Part shown: piece by piece, positions 17,955 to 26,976 of the stretch | Numbering within the stretch: position 1 is the first letter of the stretch | Layout: every line of letters starts with the position of its first letter | DNA from: Flavobacterium sp. AED | Lineage (GTDB): Bacteria; Bacteroidota; Bacteroidia; Flavobacteriales; Flavobacteriaceae | Reading direction: 5' to 3' | DNA: 64,000 nucleotides | NCBI RefSeq assembly: GCF_000812945.1 | Contig: NZ_JSYM01000001.1 | Location: 868,001 to 932,000, forward strand | Program-made: the position numbers and the translations under genes | The notes under the pieces: generated by a model | Seen by the model: only the letters and a program-made list of their open reading frames with translations | Told to the model about the DNA's origin: nothing | Databases searched by the model: none

Positions 17955-18899
17955 ATGGATCAAAATTCTAAAGAGGTTACTAAGGTTGGTAATGGTTCAC
18001 ATCATATTATTCAAAGTCTAATAGTGAACGTCGTGATTGTAATTTCAAAAGGATTTGCAGCTTTTATGACTGGTTCCGGAGCGATGCTGGCTGAAACTAT
18101 CCATTCATCTGCTGATTGTGCCAATCAATTACTATTATTATTAGGTGTAAAACAAGCCAGACGACCAGCAGATACCCAACATCCTTTTGGTTATGGAAAA
18201 TCAGTTTATTTCTGGTCATTTATGGTGGCAATGCTCCTATTTTCTATTGGAGGAATGTTTTCTATATATGAGGGAATTCACAAATACAATAATCCTGAAC
18301 CTGTTCATGAAATTGCATGGGGAATTGGAGTTTTGTTATTTGCTATAACTTTAGAAGGATATGCTACCTATTCCAATATAGTTGAACTCAATAAAAGAAA
18401 AGGAAGCTGTAGTTTTTTTGGTTATTTGCGTACCACAAAGGACAGTGATTTGATTGTCATATTTGGAGAAAATTCAGCAGCTGTCTTAGGTTTAGTTTTA
18501 GCAATAATTGCGTTGTTAGTTTCTTATTATACAGGAGATAGTCGTTATGATGCCATAGGTTCACTTGCGATTGGTGTAGTGCTGATTTTAGTAGCCATTT
18601 TTCTTGCCGTTGAAGTAAAATCACTTTTAATTGGTGAAAGTGCAGATTCAATTATTTTAGAAACTATTGAATCCATAACACTAAAGGATCCTCTAATTAT
18701 TGAAGTTTTAAATTGCAGAACTATCCAACAAGGCCCAGGAGAAGTTTTAGTTTGTGTAAAAATAAAATGCAGTCCAGATCTAACTACACAATCTATAAGC
18801 CAATTGATTAATAACTTTGAGCAAGAAATAAGAACCGTTCATCCTGAAGTAAAATGGCTTTACGTAGAACCTGATTTTCAGGAATGGAAGACAGTTTAA
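17955..18899 (+). CDS. Cation diffusion facilitator (CDF) transporter, ZnT9-like
   Basis: 314 residues with about six membrane segments and a C-terminal cytoplasmic domain. TM2 carries the metal-site pattern HxxxD as HSSAD (H50, D54), followed by the loop RPADTQHPFGYGKSVYFWSF that defines the CDF family. TM5 has GENSAAVLG (about 171-179) in place of the HxxxD found in FieF/YiiP-type zinc exporters. That form is typical of the ZnT9-like branch, whose substrate is less certain. CDF proteins exchange Zn2+, Mn2+, Fe2+ or similar for protons across the inner membrane. It is flanked by a convergent T9SS gene and a bidirectional terminator. Confidence 0.9.
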   Translation: MDQNSKEVTKVGNGSHHIIQSLIVNVVIVISKGFAAFMTGSGAMLAETIHSSADCANQLLLLLGVKQARRPADTQHPFGYGKSVYFWSFMVAMLLFSIGGMFSIYEGIHKYNNPEPVHEIAWGIGVLLFAITLEGYATYSNIVELNKRKGSCSFFGYLRTTKDSDLIVIFGENSAAVLGLVLAIIALLVSYYTGDSRYDAIGSLAIGVVLILVAIFLAVEVKSLLIGESADSIILETIESITLKDPLIIEVLNCRTIQQGPGEVLVCVKIKCSPDLTTQSISQLINNFEQEIRTVHPEVKWLYVEPDFQEWKTV

Positions 18900-18916
18900 A
18901 AATTATTTTTATACAT

Positions 18917-18954
18917 AAAAAGACCATTTCAAATTATCTGAAATGGTCTTTTTT
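18917..18954. terminator. Bidirectional terminator between the CDF and delta-60 genes
   Basis: A perfect 15-bp stem centred on AAGACCATTTCA and its complement, with a 7-base loop. It has T-runs on both strands and lies between two convergent genes. Confidence 0.85.
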
Positions 18955-18971
18955 AAATTATGTTCTTTTGA

Positions 18972-21900
18972 TTATTCCTTAATAAACCTTGTATTCGAAG
19001 TTCCTTTATCTGAATTTATTTTAATGAAATAATTTCCTGCTGTTAAACTTGAAACATCAATTTTCGAAACTTTCTCCGCATTTGGAATCACCAAAACCAA
19101 CTGTCCTAAAGTGTTGTAAAAACTGATGGATTCAACTTCAATAGTTTCTTTCGAACTAATATTCAAAACTGATTTGGCTGGGTTTGGATATAAAGTAAAA
19201 TAATTAGAAAACTCAAAGTCTTGTGTTGTCAAGGTTTTAAATGTTGAAGCTGCTTTGTTAGTTACAACGGGAAAATTATAATCAAAAAAGATGCTTGCGT
19301 CATTGGTAAAAGTATCATTGACTGCAAGTGTTGGCAAAGTTTTTATTTTGAAAGCAATATAACCATCATTATTCGCATCGTCAAAAGGAAGATTTATGTT
19401 TTCGAAAATAAATTCTACTTTATTACCTTCAGAAATTTTGGTTGTATAGGAATGACTTGCACTAGTAGGAATCAAAGTTGAAATATCAAATTTAGATAAA
19501 TCAATCATATCTTTTACAACAATATTTTGCGCTGAATAGGTTCCATTATTTTCAAACCGTATCATATAATGAACATATTGACCAATTAAATCTGGAGAAA
19601 TAATTGTTCCTTCTAAACAGGTTTTATCATTTGGGTCGAATGAATTTACAACAGTTTGGTTAAAATCAAAAGTATTATCTATTGACGTTTCATCTGTTGC
19701 TGAACTTGTTATAGCTGCTTTGTAAACTAAAACAAAACCACTATTCACAGCCGGAGTTTCTGTTGGTGAATTTACATTTAAAGTAAATTCAATTTCTCGA
19801 GTTTCAAAGGGTCTTAAATTAGTAAAATTCCAAGATAAATTATTGGCAGTTTGAATTGAAGCTAAAGGATTAGCTACAACGAAATCTAAAACACCATCAT
19901 TAAAAGTAAGATTTACAACTCCTGATTGCATTGTATTTCCTTTGTTTTTATAAACTATTTTATAGTTGGAATCAAAACCAGGTCTTGCGGGTTGCAATGG
20001 TAATAAAGTAACTTCTAAATCCGGATGTATTCCATTTGGCACAATGCAGAAATTTTGTGTAAACGGACTGGCTTGTGTTGGGAAACTAACAGTTACAGTA
20101 TTTGGCGAAACATTGAAATATGTTGGATTTTCTAGAATTGGAGTTATTGTGTGTGTGCCATTTATTAAAGCAGCATTATAATTTCCAGTAGTGTTCGTTA
20201 TATAATTAAAACTATTTGCTCCTGAAGAAACACGTAATTTTAAATTTGTAAAAGCGTCATCGTTTATATCACAGCCATTACTGTTTGAGTCAATTTTATT
20301 TTGACCTTGCATGAAATTATAATCTTCTCCTAATAATCGATTCAATCCTGCTCCAGGATTTTCTATAGAATTTGATAAATTCCCATATATTAAAATTTTA
20401 CCATCGGTTTGAGAATAAACATTAACCGAAGAATTCCCTGAAGGAATAAATTGATTAAATGTATTATCAACTGAGCCATCACTATTAAGCCTCATAATCG
20501 TATGCACAGGAAAGTATAAAGATCCACTAGCTAAATCAATTATAATTTTTTGATTAGGTGCCAATGTAATGTTTCTAACTAATGTAGAGTTATTTTGGAG
20601 TGTAAAATTAAATGATGTATCTAAAGTTCCATTACTTAAAATTCGTACGAGACTTTTAGTCACACCACTGATTACAAACTCTCCTGATAATATAATTTTA
20701 TTATCCTGTTGCACTTCAATTGAAGTAACACTACCTCCACTCAACGATGGATCTATGACAAAAGAAGTGTCAAATGACCAAGAATCTAAATTAAATCTTT
20801 TAATTGCTCCAATAGAATAATTTCCTGAACCTAAATGACTTAATCCTATTAACACTTTTCCATCGTTCTGCGTTTTCAAACATGTCACATCATTTCCTAC
20901 ATCAGGAAAACCTAGCCTGCCTCCACTACTGTTCAACGCTAATACTCCATAACAATTAGCCCCATTATATATGCTAAAAGCCCCTGCAACTAAAACAGAG
21001 CCGTCTGGTAAAGCTAATAAATCTTTAATTATCCCAGGACTTGAATATCCGTAATCAATACCTTCGCCTACATTGAAAGTTGAGTCATTAGTTCCGTCCA
21101 CATTTATTCTAACTAAACGATTTGCTTTTTGTCCATTATAAGTAGAAAAACGACCTCCAATATAAACTTTACCATTCGATACAGGTTCAATTGCAGTAAT
21201 TTCACCAATATTACTATTTGTTTTATTACTACTGTTGTCTTCAAATCCATTTAACCCTCCATATGTTAAAGTAGAATCTACAGAACCATCATAATTTAAC
21301 CTTGTGAAACCATAGCATTTTGAACCATTATAAGCATGAAAATTTCCTCCTACTAAAATTTTACCATCTGTAATTTGAACAACAGTATTTACAACAGTGT
21401 TAAAAAAGCCTTTACTTATATTACTAAAACTGGTATCTTTTGTACCATCGGTATTAATCTTTACAATATAATTACCTAGTTTTTTATTGACACCTAAACT
21501 TCCTGAAACCAGAATTTTTTGATCACTAAAAAATGAAACAGAACTAATAGTGTCAAAATCCAAAAAGCTATATAAATTAACAAAAGTATCGTCATTACTG
21601 CCGTTTCCATTTAATCTTACTATATTCACTCTATTTAATTGATTAAACGTCATAAAGCTACCACTGACTACTAATTTGCTATCTGATTGTTGAATAATAT
21701 CGCTGACGGAATCCAAATTATAAGATGAAGACTCATCAAAACCATAGCCTATCTGAAACGAAGTATCGACCAAACCATTACTATTTAGTCTAACTAAATC
21801 TCGGGAGGAAGTTGAATTACAACCCGTAAAACTTCCTCCAACAACAATTTTTCCATCGTTCTGAATTAATATTTTTTTTACATAAATATCGCTAGAAGAA

Positions 21901-22622
21901 CTTAATTGAGCAGTTGAAAAACTAGTATCAAAAGAACCATCCGCATTTAATTTGGCTATTTTATTAACCTGTGAATAAAAATCATTATTTGTATTATGAA
22001 TAACCACATACTTTCCATCAGCTTGAATAGCGACTTTCCCAAAACGATAATTGGGTACTGTAATTAAAGAAGTATCTAATGAACCATTAGAATTCAACCT
22101 CTTTAAATTGTCAAAAAATCCTCCAATATTAGTTTCATCTGCTATTATAATAATTTTGTTGTCAGCTTGTATTTCAATTTGTATTACTCCTTCATTTTTC
22201 AGACTAACTCCCTGAAGATTAAAACTTTCATCAAGGCTTCCATTTTGATTGAGCCTGATTAACCTTGGAACAGTTACCCCATTATATAAATTAAAAATTC
22301 CACCTATAATAATTTTGCCGTCTGGTTGAACAGCAAAATCTTTTAATATACCATCACTACCATTGCTATTGGCAAATCCAATCCCAGTATTAAAGCTAGT
22401 ATCAATTTGATTTCCCTGCAATCTAACTAGATATCTTCCATTTTTTATCAATATAATTTTTCCATCTGATAAAACTTTACTTTTATTTACTTGGGCATCT
22501 ACAAAATAATGATTCAATGGTAAATTAAATTGATTAAAGTCTGGATCTACATCCGCAGGATTCTGTGCCCTAAGCCCATTTAAAACACATATAGCAATAA
22601 CTAAAAAATAAAGTTTTTTCAT
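18972..22622 (-). CDS. T9SS-secreted delta-60 repeat protein
   Basis: 1216 residues. A signal peptide (ending LRAQN) is followed by some 15-18 copies of the delta-60 repeat, recognisable as RLNxNGSxDxSF ... QxDGKIIVGG, over about residues 30-780. Such repeats probably form a beta-propeller-like fold. Next come a prealbumin-like region, a domain containing SFDPNDKTC that often precedes sorting signals, and a C-terminal type A T9SS sorting domain: YFTLYPNPAKSVLNIS, ISFYNTLGQLV, LTAGNYFIKI. It should be exported through the outer membrane by T9SS and attached to the surface. The ligand is unknown. No partner gene lies in its operon. Confidence 0.9.
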   Translation of the reverse strand: MKKLYFLVIAICVLNGLRAQNPADVDPDFNQFNLPLNHYFVDAQVNKSKVLSDGKIILIKNGRYLVRLQGNQIDTSFNTGIGFANSNGSDGILKDFAVQPDGKIIIGGIFNLYNGVTVPRLIRLNQNGSLDESFNLQGVSLKNEGVIQIEIQADNKIIIIADETNIGGFFDNLKRLNSNGSLDTSLITVPNYRFGKVAIQADGKYVVIHNTNNDFYSQVNKIAKLNADGSFDTSFSTAQLSSSSDIYVKKILIQNDGKIVVGGSFTGCNSTSSRDLVRLNSNGLVDTSFQIGYGFDESSSYNLDSVSDIIQQSDSKLVVSGSFMTFNQLNRVNIVRLNGNGSNDDTFVNLYSFLDFDTISSVSFFSDQKILVSGSLGVNKKLGNYIVKINTDGTKDTSFSNISKGFFNTVVNTVVQITDGKILVGGNFHAYNGSKCYGFTRLNYDGSVDSTLTYGGLNGFEDNSSNKTNSNIGEITAIEPVSNGKVYIGGRFSTYNGQKANRLVRINVDGTNDSTFNVGEGIDYGYSSPGIIKDLLALPDGSVLVAGAFSIYNGANCYGVLALNSSGGRLGFPDVGNDVTCLKTQNDGKVLIGLSHLGSGNYSIGAIKRFNLDSWSFDTSFVIDPSLSGGSVTSIEVQQDNKIILSGEFVISGVTKSLVRILSNGTLDTSFNFTLQNNSTLVRNITLAPNQKIIIDLASGSLYFPVHTIMRLNSDGSVDNTFNQFIPSGNSSVNVYSQTDGKILIYGNLSNSIENPGAGLNRLLGEDYNFMQGQNKIDSNSNGCDINDDAFTNLKLRVSSGANSFNYITNTTGNYNAALINGTHTITPILENPTYFNVSPNTVTVSFPTQASPFTQNFCIVPNGIHPDLEVTLLPLQPARPGFDSNYKIVYKNKGNTMQSGVVNLTFNDGVLDFVVANPLASIQTANNLSWNFTNLRPFETREIEFTLNVNSPTETPAVNSGFVLVYKAAITSSATDETSIDNTFDFNQTVVNSFDPNDKTCLEGTIISPDLIGQYVHYMIRFENNGTYSAQNIVVKDMIDLSKFDISTLIPTSASHSYTTKISEGNKVEFIFENINLPFDDANNDGYIAFKIKTLPTLAVNDTFTNDASIFFDYNFPVVTNKAASTFKTLTTQDFEFSNYFTLYPNPAKSVLNISSKETIEVESISFYNTLGQLVLVIPNAEKVSKIDVSSLTAGNYFIKINSDKGTSNTRFIKE

Positions 22623-22750
22623 ATTTACGATTATTTAGATGTGTAAATATAAGGCGACAAAATCATTTAATGTATTTTTTCTTACAAAAAAAAACACTCA
22701 CCATCTGATAAAAATTATTTTAAATAACTCTACAGCATATCCTTAAACAA

Positions 22751-22779
22751 AAAAAGCCCCGCAAATTGCGGGGCTTTTT
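22751..22779 (-). terminator. Terminator of rpsA
   Basis: A GC-rich perfect stem GCCCCGC / GCGGGGC flanked by A5 and T5, downstream of the minus-strand rpsA stop. Confidence 0.9.
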
Positions 22780-22801
22780 ATATTCAAAAAGTTTCAAGAA
22801 A

Positions 22802-24586
22802 TTATTTTTTCTCTGACTTTTCCATTTTAGCTTTCAATGCAGCTAATACATCATTGTTGTCTCCTAAAGTTGCAGCTGGTGCATTTGTAGAAGAGTTAGA
22901 TGAACTAGAAGTGTTTTCAGTAGCTGTTTTCACATTTTTCTCTTCTTCTTCACGGAAGATAGCAGTGTGAGATGCAACTACTCTTTTGAATTCTTTGTTG
23001 AATTCAATTACTTTGAAATCAGCTGATTCTCCTTTTTTCAATTTCTTACCGTCTTCTTTTTCAAGGTGACGTGTAGGAATGAAAGCAACGATATCATCAC
23101 CAAATTCTACAGTAGCTCCTTTGTCAACGATTTCAGAAATTTCACCTGTATGGATAGTTCCAACTGCGAAAGAATCTTCGTATTGATCCCAAGGATTAGC
23201 AGTAGTTTGTTTGTGACCTAAAGATAATTTACGTCCTTCAACATCTAATTCTAATACTACTACATCAAGTTTTTCTCCAACGTTTACAAATTCAGATGGG
23301 TGTTTGATTTTCTTAGTCCAAGATAAGTCAGAGATGTAAATCAATCCATCAATTCCTTCTTCTAATTCTACGAAAATTCCAAAGTTTGTAAAGTTTCTAA
23401 CGATACCTGTATGTTTAGAACCTACCGGGTATTTAGCAGTGATATCAGTCCAAGGATCTTGAGACAATTGTTTGATACCTAATGACATTTTACGGTCATC
23501 TCTATCTAAAGTTAAGATAACAGCTTCAACAACATCACCTACTTTTACGAAATCTTGAGCAGAACGTAAATGAGTAGACCAAGACATTTCAGAAACGTGA
23601 ATCAAACCTTCAACACCTTCAGCAACTTCGATGAAAGCACCGTAATCAGCGATTACAACTACTTTACCTTTTACTTTGTCTCCAATTGCTAATTTAGCAT
23701 CAAGAGCATCCCAAGGGTGAGCGTTTAATTGTTTCAATCCTAATTGAATTCTTGTTTTCTCGTCATCGAAATCAAGGATTACAACATTTAATTTTTGGTC
23801 TAATTCAAGAACTTCACTTGGGTGGTTAATACGACTCCAAGAAAGGTCAGTAATGTGAATCAATCCATCAACACCACCTAAGTCAATAAAGACACCATAA
23901 GAAGTAATGTTTTTAACAACACCTTCTAATACTTGTCCTTTTTGTAATTGACCGATGATTTCTTTTTTCTGGATTTCGATATCCGCTTCAATAAGCGCTT
24001 TATGAGAAACAACAACATTTTTGAATTCGTGGTTAATTTTTACCACTTTGAATTCCATCATTTTGTTTACATATACATCGTAGTCTCTAATTGGTTTAAC
24101 ATCAATTTGAGATCCTGGTAAGAAAGCTTCAATTCCGAAAACGTCAACGATCATCCCACCTTTAGTTCTGCATTTTACAAAACCATTAACGATTTCTCCT
24201 GTTTCGTTAGCCGAAATAACTCTATCCCATGATTTGATAGTACGTGCTTTTCTGTGAGATAATACTAATTGACCAGTTTTATCCTCACGGATGTCAATTA
24301 ATACTTCAACAGTATCACCTACTTTTAAGGCTGGGTTGTAACGGAATTCATTCAATGAAATAACACCTTCCGATTTTGCGTTGATATCAACGATAACGTC
24401 TCTATCTGTAATTCTAACAACTACACCATCTACAACTTCTTCTTGATCAGTAGCGATAAATGTTTTTGAAACTAGTTCTTCGAATTCTAATAAGTTTTTC
24501 TCATCAACTGCATCAATACCTTCTTCGAAATTGTGCCAGTTAAAATTTGCTAAAAACTCTTCTTGTGATTTTAATTGTTCAGACAT
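22802..24586 (-). CDS. rpsA: 30S ribosomal protein S1
   Basis: 594 residues with six recognisable S1 RNA-binding repeats. The most canonical are VKNITSYGVFIDLGGVDGLI, VVIADYGAFIEVAEGVEGLI and VRNFTNFGIFVELEEGIDGL. The last 45 residues are a Ser/Thr/Ala-rich tail ending in a charged helix. S1 binds mRNA leaders on the 30S subunit; in Bacteroidota, where Shine-Dalgarno use is weak, it is expected to matter particularly for initiation. A near-perfect promoter lies at 24706-24737, giving an mRNA leader of roughly 110 bases with a hairpin, a layout suited to autoregulation, though that is inference. Confidence 0.96.
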   Translation of the reverse strand: MSEQLKSQEEFLANFNWHNFEEGIDAVDEKNLLEFEELVSKTFIATDQEEVVDGVVVRITDRDVIVDINAKSEGVISLNEFRYNPALKVGDTVEVLIDIREDKTGQLVLSHRKARTIKSWDRVISANETGEIVNGFVKCRTKGGMIVDVFGIEAFLPGSQIDVKPIRDYDVYVNKMMEFKVVKINHEFKNVVVSHKALIEADIEIQKKEIIGQLQKGQVLEGVVKNITSYGVFIDLGGVDGLIHITDLSWSRINHPSEVLELDQKLNVVILDFDDEKTRIQLGLKQLNAHPWDALDAKLAIGDKVKGKVVVIADYGAFIEVAEGVEGLIHVSEMSWSTHLRSAQDFVKVGDVVEAVILTLDRDDRKMSLGIKQLSQDPWTDITAKYPVGSKHTGIVRNFTNFGIFVELEEGIDGLIYISDLSWTKKIKHPSEFVNVGEKLDVVVLELDVEGRKLSLGHKQTTANPWDQYEDSFAVGTIHTGEISEIVDKGATVEFGDDIVAFIPTRHLEKEDGKKLKKGESADFKVIEFNKEFKRVVASHTAIFREEEEKNVKTATENTSSSSNSSTNAPAATLGDNNDVLAALKAKMEKSEKK

Positions 24587-24638
24587 GCTGATTAAAAATT
24601 TGTATTCTGTATTTTCTCGAGTTTCTTAATGTGCTAGA

Positions 24639-24656
24639 AAACAACAGAAGTTGTTT
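24639..24656 (-). promoter_or_regulatory. Hairpin in the rpsA mRNA leader
   Basis: A perfect 7-bp stem AAACAAC / GTTGTTT with a 4-base loop, about 50 bases upstream of the rpsA start. It is a candidate site for S1 feedback. Confidence 0.3.
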
Positions 24657-24705
24657 GTATAATTAGTTGAACCCTAAAGGAAACTCTTATTCACCAAAAG
24701 GACTG

Positions 24706-24737
24706 CAAAAGTAACACATTTATCTTAAATAGCAAAA
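24706..24737 (-). promoter_or_regulatory. rpsA promoter (TTG-N19-TACTTTTG)
   Basis: On the minus strand TTTTG (24737-24733) is followed after 19 bases by TACTTTTG (24713-24706). Both elements and the spacing match the flavobacterial sigma-A consensus. Confidence 0.8.
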
Positions 24738-24768
24738 TTTTACAGACAAGATAATCAATTGAGAATCA

Positions 24769-24867
24769 GGAGCGAATTAATTGGCTTTTTTGCAGGCAAA
24801 GTTCCCGCTCTCGCCTTTATCTCTCCGCTGCGCTACGAGGATATCAGCTCCATCGGGGCTAATTAGG
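24769..24867 (-). repeat. GC-rich dispersed-type intergenic element
   Basis: A block visibly richer in GC than its surroundings. Read on the minus strand it starts TAGCCCCGATGGAGCTGATA, continues through a GCGCAGCGGAGAG stretch, and ends near GCCAATTAATTCGCTCC. Its plus strand can form a short hairpin AGCTCC / GGGGCT. It resembles a short intergenic element I recall from other flavobacterial genomes, but copy number could not be tested here. Confidence 0.4.
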
Positions 24868-24890
24868 TTTTATAGTGATTTTTCAGCAAT

Positions 24891-24923
24891 AAAAAACCCG
24901 ATAACTCTTAAAGCTATCGGGGT
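24891..24923 (-). terminator. Terminator of the NupG-like transporter gene
   Basis: A stem ACCCGATA / TATCGGGGT with a run of six A on the plus strand, which is a T-run on the coding minus strand, 21 bases past the stop codon. Confidence 0.8.
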
Positions 24924-24943
24924 GAATTTTATAAAAAAGGATT

Positions 24944-26200
24944 TTAATGATTAATTTTTCCTAAAACTTTAGGTCCAAATTTATCTTTAAAAACAAAAGG
25001 AAAAATTATTGCAAGAACTAAAGCATACGATGCAAAAGTGATCCAGATATGGAACCAGTCTTTACTTCCATCTTCTAGCGTAAAATATTTTTGAATAATA
25101 TAACCGCTCGTAAAACTTCCTATTAATGCTCCAAAACCATTTACCATCATCATAAACATTCCTTGCGCACTTCCTCTGATTTTTGAATCTGTTTGTGTTT
25201 CCACAAATAAAGAACCTGATATATTAAAAAAGTCAAACGCCATTCCGTAAACAATACAAGACATAATAATCATCCAAAGACCATCTGACGGATTTCCAAA
25301 AGCAAACAATCCAAAACGCAATACCCAAGCCAGCATACTAAACAGCATCACATATTTAATACCAAATTTTCTAAGGAAAAATGGAATTGCCAATATAAAC
25401 AGTGTTTCTGAAACTTGCGAAATCGACATGATTATGGCAGGATATTTTACAGCAATCGTATTTTTATAGATATCGACAGTAGCAAAATCGTGAATATAAG
25501 TATCTCCATATGCATTAGTCAATTGCAAAGCAGCTCCCAACAGCATAGAGAATATAAAGAAAATGGCAAATTTCTGTTGTTTAAACAATTCAAAAGCATT
25601 CAATCCCAAAGCCTGCGTAAAAGAAGTGCCTTTTTCTCCTTTACACATTGGAGGACATTTAGGAAGTGTAAATGCGTAAATCCCTAATAGTACAGAAACG
25701 ATTCCTGCAATATAAAATTGATTTGCAGAAGTTTCATTATGCGTTAAACTAACCACCCAAAGTGCAACAATAAAACCTATGGTTCCCCATATTCTAATAG
25801 GCGGATAATCTTTTACGACATCCATATCTTTTGCAATTAATGCATTATAAGCTACCGTTATTGATAAGGAAATTGTTGGCATGTAGAAAAACATATTGAC
25901 TAACATAACCCAGAAAAAAGTAGTAGGATTATCTACTTGAGGTAAGTAAAATAAAGCTGCTGCTCCAAAAAAATGAAGCAAACCATATAATTTTTCAGCA
26001 TTTATAAATCGATCTGAAATAATTCCTGTTAAAGCGGGCATAAAAACCGAAGAAATTCCCATTGTTGAAAATATGATTCCAAACTCAGTTCCAGACCAAT
26101 GTTTGTTATTAAACCAATACGCACCAATAGTAAGTAACCAAGAACCCCAAATAAAAAATTGAAGGAAGTTCATTAATACCAACCTGTTTTTAATTCCCAT
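24944..26200 (-). CDS. Nucleoside:proton symporter-like MFS transporter
   Basis: 418 residues and about 12 membrane segments. The N-terminus MGIKNRLVLMNFLQFFIWGSWL and the motif YPPIRIWGTIGFIVALWVVS are characteristic of the NupG/XapB nucleoside-H+ symporter family in the MFS. It should import nucleosides across the inner membrane; the exact substrate is unknown. It lies 73 bp downstream of cmk on the same strand without a visible terminator between, so some read-through from porQ-cmk is possible. That would fit a nucleoside-salvage context with cytidylate kinase. Confidence 0.88.
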   Translation of the reverse strand: MGIKNRLVLMNFLQFFIWGSWLLTIGAYWFNNKHWSGTEFGIIFSTMGISSVFMPALTGIISDRFINAEKLYGLLHFFGAAALFYLPQVDNPTTFFWVMLVNMFFYMPTISLSITVAYNALIAKDMDVVKDYPPIRIWGTIGFIVALWVVSLTHNETSANQFYIAGIVSVLLGIYAFTLPKCPPMCKGEKGTSFTQALGLNAFELFKQQKFAIFFIFSMLLGAALQLTNAYGDTYIHDFATVDIYKNTIAVKYPAIIMSISQVSETLFILAIPFFLRKFGIKYVMLFSMLAWVLRFGLFAFGNPSDGLWMIIMSCIVYGMAFDFFNISGSLFVETQTDSKIRGSAQGMFMMMVNGFGALIGSFTSGYIIQKYFTLEDGSKDWFHIWITFASYALVLAIIFPFVFKDKFGPKVLGKINH

Positions 26201-26273
26201 ATGATGAATTGTTTTTTATTTTTAAAAATTAACAAAGCGTAAATCTAATATTAATAAAGAGATCTGCAAAAGA

Positions 26274-26969
26274 TTAAAGTATTTTAACAACTTCATCCAC
26301 TAAATCCAAAACAACTTTAAATTGTTCTTCACGAGTAAGGTAAGAATTATCGATTTCAATGGCGTCATCAGCCATCACCAAAGGTGAATCCTTTCGGTGC
26401 GTGTCAATATAATCGCGTTCTTCTACATTTTTTAATACTTCTTCATACGTAACTGAATCTCCTTTTTCCTGCAATTCATCAAAACGCCTTTGCGCTCGGG
26501 TATCTGCCCCTGCCGTCATAAAAATTTTAAGTTCTGCATCCGGAAAAACGACGGTCCCAATATCTCTACCGTCCATAACAATAGCTTTATTCTTACCCAT
26601 TTCTTTTTGTTGCTCCACTAATTTAGCTCGCACTTCCGATATTTCAGCCACTTTACTAACAAAATTAGAAACTTCGATAGTTCTTATTTCTTTTTCAATA
26701 TTAACATCATTCAAATACATTTCGGCAAAGCCTAAATCAGGATTGAATTTGAACTGTAATTTTATACTTGGCAAACTGTTAATCAATGTTACTTTATCAA
26801 AAGAATCAATATTTATGTATCCGTTTTGCATTGCAAAAAAGGTAACAGCACGATACATTGCTCCAGTGTCTACATATACATATCCCAAGTGCTTTGCAAG
26901 CTGTTTTGCTAAAGTACTTTTCCCAGTGGATGAAAATCCGTCAATTGCTATGGTAATTTTTTTATCCAA
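26274..26969 (-). CDS. cmk: Cytidylate kinase
   Basis: 231 residues, the normal size. The P-loop is GFSSTGKST (about 10-18), with VYVDTGAMYRAVT after it. The CMP-binding core MDGRDIGTVVFPDAELKIFM and the lid region RAQRRFDELQ follow. It phosphorylates CMP and dCMP with ATP in the cytoplasm. It begins 7 bp after the porQ stop, so the two are almost certainly cotranscribed, a pairing common in Bacteroidota. Confidence 0.97.
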   Translation of the reverse strand: MDKKITIAIDGFSSTGKSTLAKQLAKHLGYVYVDTGAMYRAVTFFAMQNGYINIDSFDKVTLINSLPSIKLQFKFNPDLGFAEMYLNDVNIEKEIRTIEVSNFVSKVAEISEVRAKLVEQQKEMGKNKAIVMDGRDIGTVVFPDAELKIFMTAGADTRAQRRFDELQEKGDSVTYEEVLKNVEERDYIDTHRKDSPLVMADDAIEIDNSYLTREEQFKVVLDLVDEVVKIL

Positions 26970-26976
26970 AATAATA

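Larger units (their letters stand above)
24587..24943. other. Intergenic region upstream of rpsA
   Basis: No ORF is supportable. From the rpsA side it holds the mRNA leader with a small hairpin (24639-24656), the rpsA promoter (24706-24737), a GC-rich repeat-like block (24769-24867), and the terminator of the upstream minus-strand transporter gene (24891-24923). Confidence 0.6.

Noticed and set aside
18972..22622. DNA tandem repeat array
   Set aside because: The periodicity is at protein level (delta-60 repeats); the DNA copies are too diverged to be a DNA repeat array.
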